Assembly: GCF_041601295.1 (NCBI RefSeq)
Contig: NZ_JBFIII010000044.1
Span: forward strand, 1 to 23,422
DNA from: Immundisolibacter sp.
GTDB lineage: Bacteria; Pseudomonadota; Gammaproteobacteria; Immundisolibacterales; Immundisolibacteraceae
DNA length: 23,422 nt
Direction of reading: 5' to 3'
In this document: positions 1 through 7,069 of the stretch, piece after piece
How the letters are laid out: the number at the start of each line of letters is the position of its first letter
Position numbering within the stretch: the first letter of the stretch is position 1
Notes under the pieces: generated by a model
What the model was told of the DNA's origin: nothing
Database searches by the model: none
Seen by the model: only the letters and a program-made list of their open reading frames with translations
Program-made: the position numbers and the translations under genes

Positions 1-37
1 CATCAACTGGCGGCGTATCGGCAGCAGCATTCCCTGA
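1..37 (+). CDS. lepB: Signal peptidase I, last 11 codons (5' partial)
   Basis: Reading frame 2 from the window edge gives INWRRIGSSIP followed by TGA at 35-37. An INW-R-x-G type tail is what I recall of the C-terminus of proteobacterial type I signal peptidase (LepB), which removes signal peptides at the outer face of the inner membrane. Position supports this: lepB normally precedes the DUF4845 gene and rnc in Gammaproteobacteria, and both follow here. Only 11 residues are visible, so the identification rests largely on gene order. Confidence 0.55.
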   Translation, partial: INWRRIGSSIP

Positions 38-276
38 AGGTCACTGCCACGATTAAGGGGACGCTGAAGTATTCAGTGTTTCCCGCAGCGCACGAATGCG
101 CTGCCAAAGTCTGTGGCTGTAAGCCACTGATTTTGTGAGCCATCGGAAAATCACGCTTTTCCGATGGCGGGCGCTGAGAAATCCAGGATGGATTTATTCA
201 GCGCTTCTTTAAGCAGGCGGGTTCATAATGGGCCATGCCGTATTAACACTCGGCGTGTGAACTGAGAGGTGCTGGC
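38..276 (+). other. Structured lepB–DUF4845 intergenic region with four stem-loops
   Basis: This 239-base gap carries no convincing gene. It contains four consecutive inverted repeats: 85-92 with 97-104 (8 bp, 4-base loop), 113-118 with 122-127 (6 bp, 3-base loop), 139-150 with 157-168 (12 bp perfect, 6-base loop) and 171-177 with 198-204 (7 bp, plus an inner 180-184/190-194 stem). The 12-bp hairpin has A-rich and U-rich sides of the loop but no following U-run, so it is not a standard intrinsic terminator. A frame-1 reading is open from the window edge to TGA at 136-138, but it lacks an in-frame start and resembles nothing I know. The region could be an RNA-processing leader for the rnc operon (RNase III is known to cleave its own leader in E. 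coli) or a REP/MITE-like insertion. Confidence 0.6.
139..168 (+). repeat. Perfect 12-bp inverted repeat (stem-loop)
   Basis: The arms 139-150 and 157-168 are exact reverse complements separated by the hexamer TCACGC. It is the strongest of the four hairpins between lepB and the DUF4845 gene. No U-tract follows on either strand, so a transcript-processing or mobile-repeat role is more likely than intrinsic termination. Confidence 0.65.
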
Positions 277-669
277 ATGCAAACGACGGTATCCGCCCGC
301 CAGGGCGGCTGGTCCATGTTTTCGCTCAGCATTGCCCTTGCGGTGGCAGTGCTTTTCTTTATGGTCGGCCTGGCGATGTATCCGGGCTACTACGAGGCCT
401 TTGCCGTACGCAAGGGAATCAATTCCCTGGCAGAAGACAGTAACGTCGGCGTAATGGCCAAGCCAACCATCTGGCGCTTGCTGGAAAAACGCTTCGACAT
501 GAGTGGGCTGTACAGCTTCACGCCCACCAAGGACGACCTGGTGGTCGAGTACGATAAGAAGACCAGCAAAAAGCGCATTGCGCTCGAATACGACTACAGG
601 GCGCCGCTGTTCTACAACATCAGCATCGTTATGCACTTCAAGCACGAGATTCAGGTCGACGGTCCTTGA
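277..669 (+). CDS. DUF4845 family membrane-anchored protein
   Basis: A 130-residue protein with a short cytoplasmic N-terminus, one hydrophobic membrane segment at about residues 14-35 and a soluble C-terminal part of about 90 residues. Size, single N-terminal anchor and position between lepB and rnc match the DUF4845 family, whose function is not established. The ATG at 277 has a GAGAGGT Shine-Dalgarno sequence 6 bases upstream. The TGA overlaps the TTG start of rnc, so translation of the two is probably coupled. The family name is inferred from context and architecture, not from a catalytic motif. Confidence 0.8.
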   Translation: MQTTVSARQGGWSMFSLSIALAVAVLFFMVGLAMYPGYYEAFAVRKGINSLAEDSNVGVMAKPTIWRLLEKRFDMSGLYSFTPTKDDLVVEYDKKTSKKRIALEYDYRAPLFYNISIVMHFKHEIQVDGP

Positions 670-1346
670 CCGACCCGCTAGACCTCCTGCAACTGCACCT
701 GGGACACCGTTTTTCCGACCCGGGACTGTTGCGCCTCGCGCTCACTCATCGCAGCGCGCGGCGCCAGCACAACGAGCGCCTGGAGTTCCTGGGTGACGCC
801 GTGCTGGGATTCCTGATCGCCGAGGCGCTGTCGCAACGCTTTACGGGTGCCAGCGAGGGCGAGCTGACGCGGTTACGTGCCCGGCTGGTGAACGGAGACG
901 CGTTGGCGGCCCTTGCCCTCGAGTTGCGGCTCGGCAGTTTTCTTGAGCTTGGGCTTGGCGAGCGCAAGAGCGGTGGTCATCGTCGCGCATCAATTCTGGC
1001 CGATGCGCTGGAGGCGGTGATCTGCGCCGTGTATCTGGACGCGGGCATGGACGTCTGCCGCGAACGGGTGCTGTCCTTGTTCGGCCCGACACTGGATCAA
1101 CTGCAACCGGGCGAGGAGCTGAAAGACCCCAAAACCCGACTTCAGGAATGGCTGCAAAGCCGCGCTCTGGAGCGCCCACACTATCATCTGATCGACGAAC
1201 AGGAGCAGGCCGGAGTTTGGCAGTTCACGGTCGAATGCCGGGTTCCCGCACTCGACCAACCCTGCCATGGCAATGGCGGTACTCGCCGGGCGGCCGAACA
1301 GACCGCCGCCGCGCTCGCCCTGGAACACCTGCAAGCCCATGTCTGA
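666..1346 (+). CDS. rnc: Ribonuclease III
   Basis: Double-strand-specific endoribonuclease that processes rRNA precursors and structured mRNA leaders. The 226-residue protein (E. coli: 226) has the family signature ERLEFLGDAVL at residues 37-47, including acidic metal-binding E40 and D44. The second acidic cluster is at LADALEAVICAVYLDAG. A C-terminal double-stranded RNA-binding domain begins around residue 152 with DPKTRLQEWLQ. The start is TTG inside the TTGA that ends the DUF4845 gene; no other start keeps the N-terminal helix intact. The stop overlaps the era start by 8 bases. Confidence 0.97.
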   Translation: MTDPLDLLQLHLGHRFSDPGLLRLALTHRSARRQHNERLEFLGDAVLGFLIAEALSQRFTGASEGELTRLRARLVNGDALAALALELRLGSFLELGLGERKSGGHRRASILADALEAVICAVYLDAGMDVCRERVLSLFGPTLDQLQPGEELKDPKTRLQEWLQSRALERPHYHLIDEQEQAGVWQFTVECRVPALDQPCHGNGGTRRAAEQTAAALALEHLQAHV

Positions 1347-2244
1347 AACCCCACCCGTTGAACGCGCTGGCTACGTCGCCATCGTGGGTCGCCCCAACGT
1401 CGGCAAGTCCACCCTGCTCAATCGCCTGGTGGGGCAGAAACTCGCCATCACCTCAGCCAAACCGCAGACCACGCGCCATCGCCTGCTCGGCATCCGCACC
1501 GAGGATGGCATTCAGGCGGTTTTCGTGGACACGCCCGGCATGCACCCCGACGAAGGCCGCGCGCTGAACCGCTACCTGAACCGCACCGCCACCGGCGCCC
1601 TCGAGGGCGTTGATCTGGTGCTGGTGGTGCTGCAAGGCACGCACTGGACGCAGCAGGACCAGCGCGTGGTTGAACTGGTCAAGGCCGGTGGCCAACCGGC
1701 GGTGGCAGTGGTCAACAAGGTCGACCTGGTTACCGACAAGGCGGCACTGCTGCCACAGCTTGAGCGCCTGGGCGCGCAGGGCTGCTTCTCCGAGATCGTG
1801 CCTGTCTGCGCGCGCAAGGGCAGCGGCATCGATCGCTTGGTCCAGGTCGTCGGGCGCCTGCTGCCCGAAGGCGGGCCGTTGTTTCCGACGGATCAGGTCA
1901 CCGACCGCAGCCAGTCGTTCCTGGCGGCCGAAATCGTGCGCGAAAAGCTCATGCGTCACCTGCACCAGGAGCTGCCGTACGTGTGCACGGTCAGCATCGA
2001 AAGCTTCGACGAGCAGCCGTCGGGCACCGAAATCGGCGCCGTAATCTGGGTCGAGCGAGCCAGCCACAAGGGCATCGTCATTGGCAAGGGCGGCACCATG
2101 CTCAAGCAGATAGGCAGCGAAGCACGCGTGGACCTGGAAACACTGCTGGAGACACACGTTTTTTTAAGGCTTTGGGTGCGCGAGCGCAGCGGCTGGACCG
2201 ACGACGACCTCGCCCTGCGCACGCTCGGATACCAGAGTGACTAG
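1339..2244 (+). CDS. era: GTPase Era
   Basis: GTPase that binds 16S rRNA near its 3' end and assists 30S maturation. The protein is 301 residues from this ATG, the same length as E. coli Era. Motifs in order: G1 GRPNVGKST (17-25), the switch region TTRH, G3 DTPG, G4 NKVD, and a C-terminal KH RNA-binding domain with VIGKGGTMLKQIG. An open frame extends upstream to 1267, but that part overlaps rnc and lacks family similarity, so the ATG at 1339, inside ATGTCTGA at the rnc end, is preferred. The gene overlaps recO by 8 bases. Confidence 0.97.
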   Translation: MSETPPVERAGYVAIVGRPNVGKSTLLNRLVGQKLAITSAKPQTTRHRLLGIRTEDGIQAVFVDTPGMHPDEGRALNRYLNRTATGALEGVDLVLVVLQGTHWTQQDQRVVELVKAGGQPAVAVVNKVDLVTDKAALLPQLERLGAQGCFSEIVPVCARKGSGIDRLVQVVGRLLPEGGPLFPTDQVTDRSQSFLAAEIVREKLMRHLHQELPYVCTVSIESFDEQPSGTEIGAVIWVERASHKGIVIGKGGTMLKQIGSEARVDLETLLETHVFLRLWVRERSGWTDDDLALRTLGYQSD

Positions 2245-2953
2245 CCGCGCGCCGATCCTGCTGGCGCCGGCCTATGTTCTGCATCGGCGGCCCTATCGGG
2301 ACACCAGCCTGCTACTGGAGTGCTTCAGCCGCGACCATGGGCGCGTCGGTATCGTGGCGCGTGGCGGGCGTGGCCGCCTGGCCGGAGTGCTGCAGGCTTT
2401 CGCTCCGTTGCTGTTGTCCTGGGGCGGGTCGGGCGACCTCAAGACCTTGACTCAGGCCGAAGCGGACGGCTACGTCGATCCACCACGGGGGGCGGCGCTG
2501 GCCGCCGGTTTTTACTTGAATGAGCTACTGCTGCGTGCCTGTGCGCGGCTGGACGCGCACCCTGGCGTTTACCTTGCCTACCAACGCACCCTGTCGGCAC
2601 TGACCACCCCGGCCGGCAGCGAGGCCGCGCTGCGCTATTTCGAGCGCGATCTGTTGGCCGAACTCGGCTACGGCCTGCTGCTGGAACACGACACGGACGG
2701 CGCGACCATCGACCCCGGCCGCCGCTACCACTATCGACCCGAGCGCGGCCCGATCCGGGCCGAGGATGGTGATCTGCCCGGAGCGGCCCTGCAGGCCCTG
2801 CACGCCAGCACGCTGACCGACGCCGGGCATCTTGCCGCCGGCAAGCGTCTGCTGCGGGCGCAGATCAGCTGGCACTTCGGCGACCGGCCCCTGAAAAGTC
2901 GCGAGTTCTACCACGCGCTGGCCGGCCGGCCGGCCGCCACAACACCGGACTGA
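2237..2953 (+). CDS. recO: DNA repair protein RecO
   Basis: Recombination mediator that, with RecR, helps load RecA onto SSB-coated single-stranded DNA. The 238-residue protein has the N-terminal OB-fold pattern (PAYVLHRRPYRDTSLLLE, then GRVGIVARGGR) and a helical C-terminal domain. No zinc-binding cysteine cluster is seen, as in other gammaproteobacterial RecO proteins. The start is GTG at 2237, overlapping the end of era by 8 bases. Its partner recR is also in this window, on the other strand at 12442-13044. pdxJ starts 3 bases downstream. Confidence 0.95.
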   Translation: MTSRAPILLAPAYVLHRRPYRDTSLLLECFSRDHGRVGIVARGGRGRLAGVLQAFAPLLLSWGGSGDLKTLTQAEADGYVDPPRGAALAAGFYLNELLLRACARLDAHPGVYLAYQRTLSALTTPAGSEAALRYFERDLLAELGYGLLLEHDTDGATIDPGRRYHYRPERGPIRAEDGDLPGAALQALHASTLTDAGHLAAGKRLLRAQISWHFGDRPLKSREFYHALAGRPAATTPD

Positions 2954-2956
2954 TCC

Positions 2957-3682
2957 ATGCCTCTGCTGGGCGTCAATATCGACCACGTTGCCACGCTGCG
3001 TCAGGCGCGCCGCACGTCCTATCCCGACCCGGTCGCCGCGGCCTTCGAAGCACTGGCCGGCGGTGCCGATTTCATCACCCTGCACTTGCGTGAAGACCGG
3101 CGCCACATCCAGGACGCCGACCTGGCGACGCTACGTCAGCGCCTGCCATGCCGGATGAATCTGGAGATGGCCGTGACCGACCAGATGGTGGCCATCGCCT
3201 GCCGGCTACAACCCTCGGACTGCTGCCTGGTGCCCGAGCGACGCGAGGAACTGACCACCGAAGGTGGCCTCGACGTTGCCGGCCAGGAAGCGCGCATTGC
3301 ACAGGCCGTGGCACAACTGAGCGCTGCCGGCATACAGGTATCGCTGTTCATCGATCCGGATCCCGCCCAGCTCGATGCCGCCCGGCGCTGCCGCGCGCCG
3401 CTGGTGGAACTGCACACCGGTCGTTACGCCGACGCCGAGCACCCCGACCCACGGACGCTGGAACTGGCGCGCATCCGCCAGGCGATTCAGTACGGCCGCG
3501 AACTCGGTCTGACCGTCAATGCCGGCCATGGCCTGAACCTCGACAATGTGGCCGCTGTGGCGGCCCTGCCCGGCGTGACCGAACTCAACATCGGCCACGC
3601 GCTGGTCGCCCGCGCCGTGTTCATCGGCCTGCGTGCAGCGGTGGCCGAGATCAAGCACGTCATCGCCAAGGCCCTGCCGTGA
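2957..3682 (+). CDS. pdxJ: Pyridoxine 5'-phosphate synthase
   Basis: Catalyses ring closure of 1-deoxyxylulose 5-phosphate with 3-amino-2-oxopropyl phosphate to pyridoxine 5'-phosphate, the last ring-forming step of the DXP-dependent vitamin B6 pathway. The 241-residue TIM barrel begins with LLGVNIDHVATLRQARR, containing the conserved substrate-binding N-x-D-H. It also has LEMAVT with the catalytic glutamate and NAGHGLN with the catalytic histidine. ATG lies 3 bases after the recO stop, and the gene ends in a GTGA overlap with acpS. Confidence 0.97.
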   Translation: MPLLGVNIDHVATLRQARRTSYPDPVAAAFEALAGGADFITLHLREDRRHIQDADLATLRQRLPCRMNLEMAVTDQMVAIACRLQPSDCCLVPERREELTTEGGLDVAGQEARIAQAVAQLSAAGIQVSLFIDPDPAQLDAARRCRAPLVELHTGRYADAEHPDPRTLELARIRQAIQYGRELGLTVNAGHGLNLDNVAAVAALPGVTELNIGHALVARAVFIGLRAAVAEIKHVIAKALP

Positions 3683-4059
3683 TTGCTGGCATCGGCGTCG
3701 ATATCGTGGCGGTGGCGCGCATCGCCCGTATCGTCGAGGAACACGGGGACGGATTCGCACGCCGCCTGCTGGCCCCTAACGAGTGGCCGGATTACGAAGC
3801 CGCCCGGGACCGGCCAGCGTTCCTGGCCAAGCGCTTTGCCGCCAAGGAAGCATTCGGCAAGGCATTGGGTACCGGCATCGCCGAGGGCGTGACCCTGCCG
3901 CAGATCGCGGTCAGCCACGACGCCTCAGGCCGGCCACTACTGGAACTGTCGGGCGCCGCCGCCGAGCACTGTGCCCGTCGCGGCATCGTCAGCTGGCACC
4001 TGAGCATCGCTGACGAACGGGATCAAGCCGTGGCCATGGTGGTGTTGGAAAGCGCCTAG
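3679..4059 (+). CDS. acpS: Holo-[acyl-carrier-protein] synthase
   Basis: Transfers 4'-phosphopantetheine from coenzyme A to a serine of acyl carrier protein, activating it for fatty acid synthesis. From the GTG at 3679 the protein is 126 residues, the same as E. coli AcpS. It opens with IAGIGVDIVAVARI, containing the metal-binding aspartate, and carries the signature KRFAAKEAFGKALGTG and the late HLSIADE. The GTG overlaps the pdxJ TGA by 4 bases. It is the last gene of the plus-strand operon; the next gene is convergent 33 bases away, and I see no clear intrinsic terminator between them. Confidence 0.96.
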   Translation: MIAGIGVDIVAVARIARIVEEHGDGFARRLLAPNEWPDYEAARDRPAFLAKRFAAKEAFGKALGTGIAEGVTLPQIAVSHDASGRPLLELSGAAAEHCARRGIVSWHLSIADERDQAVAMVVLESA

Positions 4060-4092
4060 CCCAGCGTTATCCGTAGTAGGGCCAACCACAGG

Positions 4093-4590
4093 TCAGACAA
4101 AGAAATTCAGATTCCGCGTACCGATGATGGCGTCGTCGCACTGCACGACGCGCCGTTGCAAGCGCAGCCCCTGCGGCGTGTCGGCAAACAGGTCCTCCCG
4201 CGCCGCGGAAAAGAAATACGGCGGCAGGTCGGAACCGCGCGTACGGTAGACCAGCACGTTGCTGTCCACGCGACACGTATCGGCGGAGTCAGTCGGGCGC
4301 AGGCGCACGTTGGTCACGAAATGCCGTGTCGCCGCTGGCGGGTTGTCCGCCACGCTGAAGCCCGGCGTGGACAGCTGCTCGCAGCGGGTGCGCAGGCTGG
4401 CCAGGTTTTCCAGGAACAGCGGCGCGCCGCTGGGACCCTCCTCGCCCTGCATGCGCACCAGGTTGGCGTACACGGCGTAATGCACGTCCTCGGCCAACGT
4501 GGCGTGCCAAGCCAGGAATTGCCGCGTGTCCAGCAGCGCGGCCTCGTCCATCAGGTGCTCATATACGCGGGCAAAAAGACGCTCGTCCAA
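4093..4590 (-). CDS. Ring-hydroxylating dioxygenase, beta (small) subunit
   Basis: A 165-residue SnoaL/NTF2-like fold protein of the ring-hydroxylating beta subunit family, which forms the structural alpha3beta3 core with the Rieske alpha subunit. Supporting features are the N-terminal helix with EAALLDTRQFLAWHATLAED, the central HFVTNVRL strand and the C-terminal LQRRVVQCDDAIIGTRNLNFF, typical of the family end. The TTG at 4590 is the first usual start after an in-frame stop; an in-frame ATT two codons upstream is possible, and the Shine-Dalgarno is poor, so the start is uncertain. It is the last gene of the operon, 37 bases after the alpha subunit gene. Confidence 0.88.
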   Translation of the reverse strand: MDERLFARVYEHLMDEAALLDTRQFLAWHATLAEDVHYAVYANLVRMQGEEGPSGAPLFLENLASLRTRCEQLSTPGFSVADNPPAATRHFVTNVRLRPTDSADTCRVDSNVLVYRTRGSDLPPYFFSAAREDLFADTPQGLRLQRRVVQCDDAIIGTRNLNFFV

Positions 4591-4627
4591 GGCAATGTCC
4601 GTTCGGTGTTAGAGAGGAAATGCGCGC

Positions 4628-5941
4628 TCAGGGCGTGCGCATCAGGCCCTTCCAGTGCTTCAGGAAGTTGAATTGCTCGCACTCGGGCAGCATCGGGAAA
4701 TAGGCCGTACCGGGGCCGCTGAAGTCATCCACCGGGGCGAAATTCAGTGCCGTCTCGAAGCTTGCCTGGCCCTGCCGGGCCTGGCTGCCCTGGCACACGT
4801 CGGTGACCGAGGACCACACGTCGACGTCGTCTTCCTCGAACACGCCCGTCATGCCAAAACCACGCACGCCGGCTTCGAGCACCTTCTGTCTCCATTCCTC
4901 ACTCGCCTCGCGCTCGGCAAGGTACCAGGCGGTCAGTTCCATGGCATTCGGCCCCAGCGGCTGCCAGATGCGCAGCGTGCCGCCGGCGACTGGCTTGCCA
5001 TTGCGCTCCAGGTCCAGCGCCGGCTGAATCCACGCCAGGTGCGGAAAGATGTTGCCGACCGTGACCACGTTGCGCCGCAGCAGGTCCAGTTGCGCCGGGC
5101 TGAGGGTTTTTTCGTACAGCCCGACAAGGTCCTGATGCAGGCCACAGTACGGCACCACATGGTCTTCTGGCACCACCGTGCTGACCGTGCCGTGCCCACC
5201 GGCCAGACTGACCTGGTGGCTGGAGCCCAACCCGGCCATGACCGCGGCGGTAGGCACGCCAATCAACTCCATGGCCGTCGGACCCAGATGGGTCGGGTAC
5301 AGGTGCTGGTTGTCGGTGCCGAAGTTCAACGCGCCCATTTTCCAGTTGGCCCGCACCACCCAGCGCTGCGGCGGCGACAGCACCACCATGCCGCCTGGCG
5401 TGCGGTTGAAGTACAGGTCCAGGTAAAAACGCGAATCGCCCAGGTACTGGGCCAGGCTGACGGCTTGCGGATCGAAGGTGGCAAAGATCAGCCCGCCGTG
5501 GGTATCCACCTGCGCCACGGCCTTCAGCCCATTCGCGCGCTTATCCAGCTTGCCGGCATAGAAATCGTCAAAGCCAGTGGTCAGCAATTGCCCGGCGGTG
5601 TCGTAGGTCCAGCCGTGGTAGGGGCAGATCAGTTGCTTGGCATGGCCGGAATCGGCCCGGCACACCTTCACGCCGCGGTGCGAACAGCTGTTCAGAAATA
5701 CGCCCACCCGCGAGTCCGGACCGCGCATGAGGATGACCTGATCCGAGCCCATGCGGCGGGTGACGTAGTCACCGGGGTTCGGGATTTCCGATTCATGGCC
5801 CACGAACAGCCAGCAGCGGTTGAAGATACGCTCGATCTCCAGCGCGTGAATCGCTTCGTCGACAAAGATCTGGCGACTCACGCGGGCGCTGCCATCGTCA
5901 ACCAGGGTGTCCCAGTCCGGCTCGTTGCTGCGCATCAGCAT
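4628..5941 (-). CDS. Rieske ring-hydroxylating dioxygenase, alpha (large) subunit
   Basis: Catalytic subunit that would add both atoms of O2 to an aromatic ring using electrons from a ferredoxin/reductase chain. From the ATG chosen here it has 437 residues. The Rieske [2Fe-2S] ligands are C86, H88, C106 and H109 (CSH, 17 residues, CPYH). The mononuclear iron site is D210-x2-H213-x4-H218 (TDNQHLYPTH), with a likely carboxylate ligand in the later EEDD. The region ending PPQRWVVRANWK resembles alpha subunits of polycyclic-aromatic dioxygenases, but the substrate cannot be deduced. The open frame runs upstream to 5980, but a GGAG 8 bases before 5941 favours the later start. No ferredoxin or reductase gene is in the window. 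Confidence 0.9.
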   Translation of the reverse strand: MLMRSNEPDWDTLVDDGSARVSRQIFVDEAIHALEIERIFNRCWLFVGHESEIPNPGDYVTRRMGSDQVILMRGPDSRVGVFLNSCSHRGVKVCRADSGHAKQLICPYHGWTYDTAGQLLTTGFDDFYAGKLDKRANGLKAVAQVDTHGGLIFATFDPQAVSLAQYLGDSRFYLDLYFNRTPGGMVVLSPPQRWVVRANWKMGALNFGTDNQHLYPTHLGPTAMELIGVPTAAVMAGLGSSHQVSLAGGHGTVSTVVPEDHVVPYCGLHQDLVGLYEKTLSPAQLDLLRRNVVTVGNIFPHLAWIQPALDLERNGKPVAGGTLRIWQPLGPNAMELTAWYLAEREASEEWRQKVLEAGVRGFGMTGVFEEDDVDVWSSVTDVCQGSQARQGQASFETALNFAPVDDFSGPGTAYFPMLPECEQFNFLKHWKGLMRTP

Positions 5942-5949
5942 CGGGGCTT

Positions 5950-5953
5950 CTCC
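5950..5953 (-). promoter_or_regulatory. Shine-Dalgarno deciding the dioxygenase alpha start
   Basis: On the minus strand GGAG lies 8 bases before the ATG at 5941, while the upstream TTG at 5980 has no purine-rich site. This also leaves the alpha gene 25 bases after the stop of the aldolase-like gene rather than overlapping it. Confidence 0.6.
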
Positions 5954-5966
5954 AGTAAGGACGAAC

Positions 5967-6932
5967 TCAGCAAACGCCAAGTTCGGACAATCGCTCGCGC
6001 AGCCACTCCACCCGCTGTGGCGAGGTCGGATGCACGGTCGGCAGGCTCGGCCCGGCCTTCAGGCCGATAGCCTCGTACCAGGGTTTGACGATGGCAAACG
6101 AGGCGGCATAGGTCTTGGTTTTGTACACGCCTTCCCAGGTAACCAGATCGTCCCAGAAGTTGGCTACCGGTCGCAATGCCTGCCAGTCTGCCTCGGCGCC
6201 GGCCCAGTCGCCCGCCTTGGCCTTGCGAATATAAGACGTCATCAGGTGACGCTTCTTGCCGTAGAGAATGTACGTAACTTCCGCCCACAGCACCTGGGAA
6301 CCGTATTTCAGATCCTGCAGAAACAGCTCCTCCTGCGGGTCGGAAACAATGAAATCGGGCGGCAGGTCGCGGCGCAGCTTGAGCGTTTCGGCATACACCA
6401 GCCCGCCCTGCTTCATGCCCACCACGGTGTCGATTTGCGCCAGTCGGCGCAGCACGTCGTGGCTGAACAGGTTGCCAGCCAGATACGTGCGGTACAGGAA
6501 CACCGCCAGGTGGGTGCAGTCGGTGAGGAACTTGAAGTAGTCGAAGATCTCGTCGTCGCTCTTGAGCTGCACGGCCGGATTCATGATTTCGGCACCGGTG
6601 TAGCCGAGTGACTCCACGAACTGCATCTGTTCCAGCGCCCGGCGCGGCGAGGACTCCAGAATGATGGTCCACAGGTCCATGCGCCCGGCCACCGCGTCGG
6701 CCATCACCTCGTGATAGCGGCGCCATTCGCTGGTGGTCATGTTCCAGCCCTCGGCCAGAAATCCGCCGACCACCAGGCCGGGAATGCCCATGTCGATATA
6801 AGCCTCGACGTTGTCGCGCAGGCCCGTCTCGTCCAGCCGGAAGTCTGGCGTGATCGGCGTCAGCGGCGCTTCGTAGTAATCCTGAATATGTTGCTTACAC
6901 CAGGCCTTGGCATCCTTGCGATCAAACTGCAT
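5967..6932 (-). CDS. Dihydrodipicolinate synthase/aldolase superfamily enzyme
   Basis: A 321-residue class I aldolase-type TIM barrel. Visible family features are the N-terminal APLTPITPDFRLDETGL, a substrate-loop-like GGFLAEGWNMTTSEW (residues 56-70; DHDPS has G-T-T-G-E here), the Schiff-base lysine K174 in VGMKQGG and the catalytic-type tyrosine Y147 in FLYRTY, 27 residues before it. Because it sits directly upstream of the dioxygenase subunits, it is more likely a hydratase-aldolase acting on an aromatic ring-cleavage product (compare NahE/PhdG) than a lysine-biosynthesis DapA. The ATG at 6932 has GGAG 8 bases upstream; the open frame to 7007 is not needed. First gene of the three-gene operon. 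Confidence 0.85.
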   Translation of the reverse strand: MQFDRKDAKAWCKQHIQDYYEAPLTPITPDFRLDETGLRDNVEAYIDMGIPGLVVGGFLAEGWNMTTSEWRRYHEVMADAVAGRMDLWTIILESSPRRALEQMQFVESLGYTGAEIMNPAVQLKSDDEIFDYFKFLTDCTHLAVFLYRTYLAGNLFSHDVLRRLAQIDTVVGMKQGGLVYAETLKLRRDLPPDFIVSDPQEELFLQDLKYGSQVLWAEVTYILYGKKRHLMTSYIRKAKAGDWAGAEADWQALRPVANFWDDLVTWEGVYKTKTYAASFAIVKPWYEAIGLKAGPSLPTVHPTSPQRVEWLRERLSELGVC

Positions 6933-7069
6933 CGTCTCGGCTCCGTCTGAGAAACGCCTGCGCCGATCAGCGGCGACCGGGCAACTAGAGCACGATGCCG
7001 GGGTCAAGGGGAAGCCTTGGATGACTCAAGGACGCACCCCCGAAACAGCCGCCGAGTCGCCAGTGCGAT

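Noticed and set aside
1..138. Open reading frame 1 from the window edge ending at 136-138
   Set aside because: It has no start in the window, overlaps the lepB tail in another frame, crosses two stem-loops and resembles no known family.
4060..4092. Terminator between convergent acpS and dioxygenase beta genes
   Set aside because: The 33 bases hold no stable hairpin with a U-tract on either strand.
5942..5980. Upstream TTG start of the dioxygenase alpha subunit
   Set aside because: It would overlap the aldolase-like gene and has no ribosome site; the ATG at 5941 has GGAG 8 bases upstream.
4655..6070. Long plus-strand open frame of 471 codons
   Set aside because: It is the antisense shadow of the dioxygenase alpha gene; composition is histidine/arginine/glutamine-rich and no family motif is visible, while the minus strand has intact Rieske and iron-site motifs.
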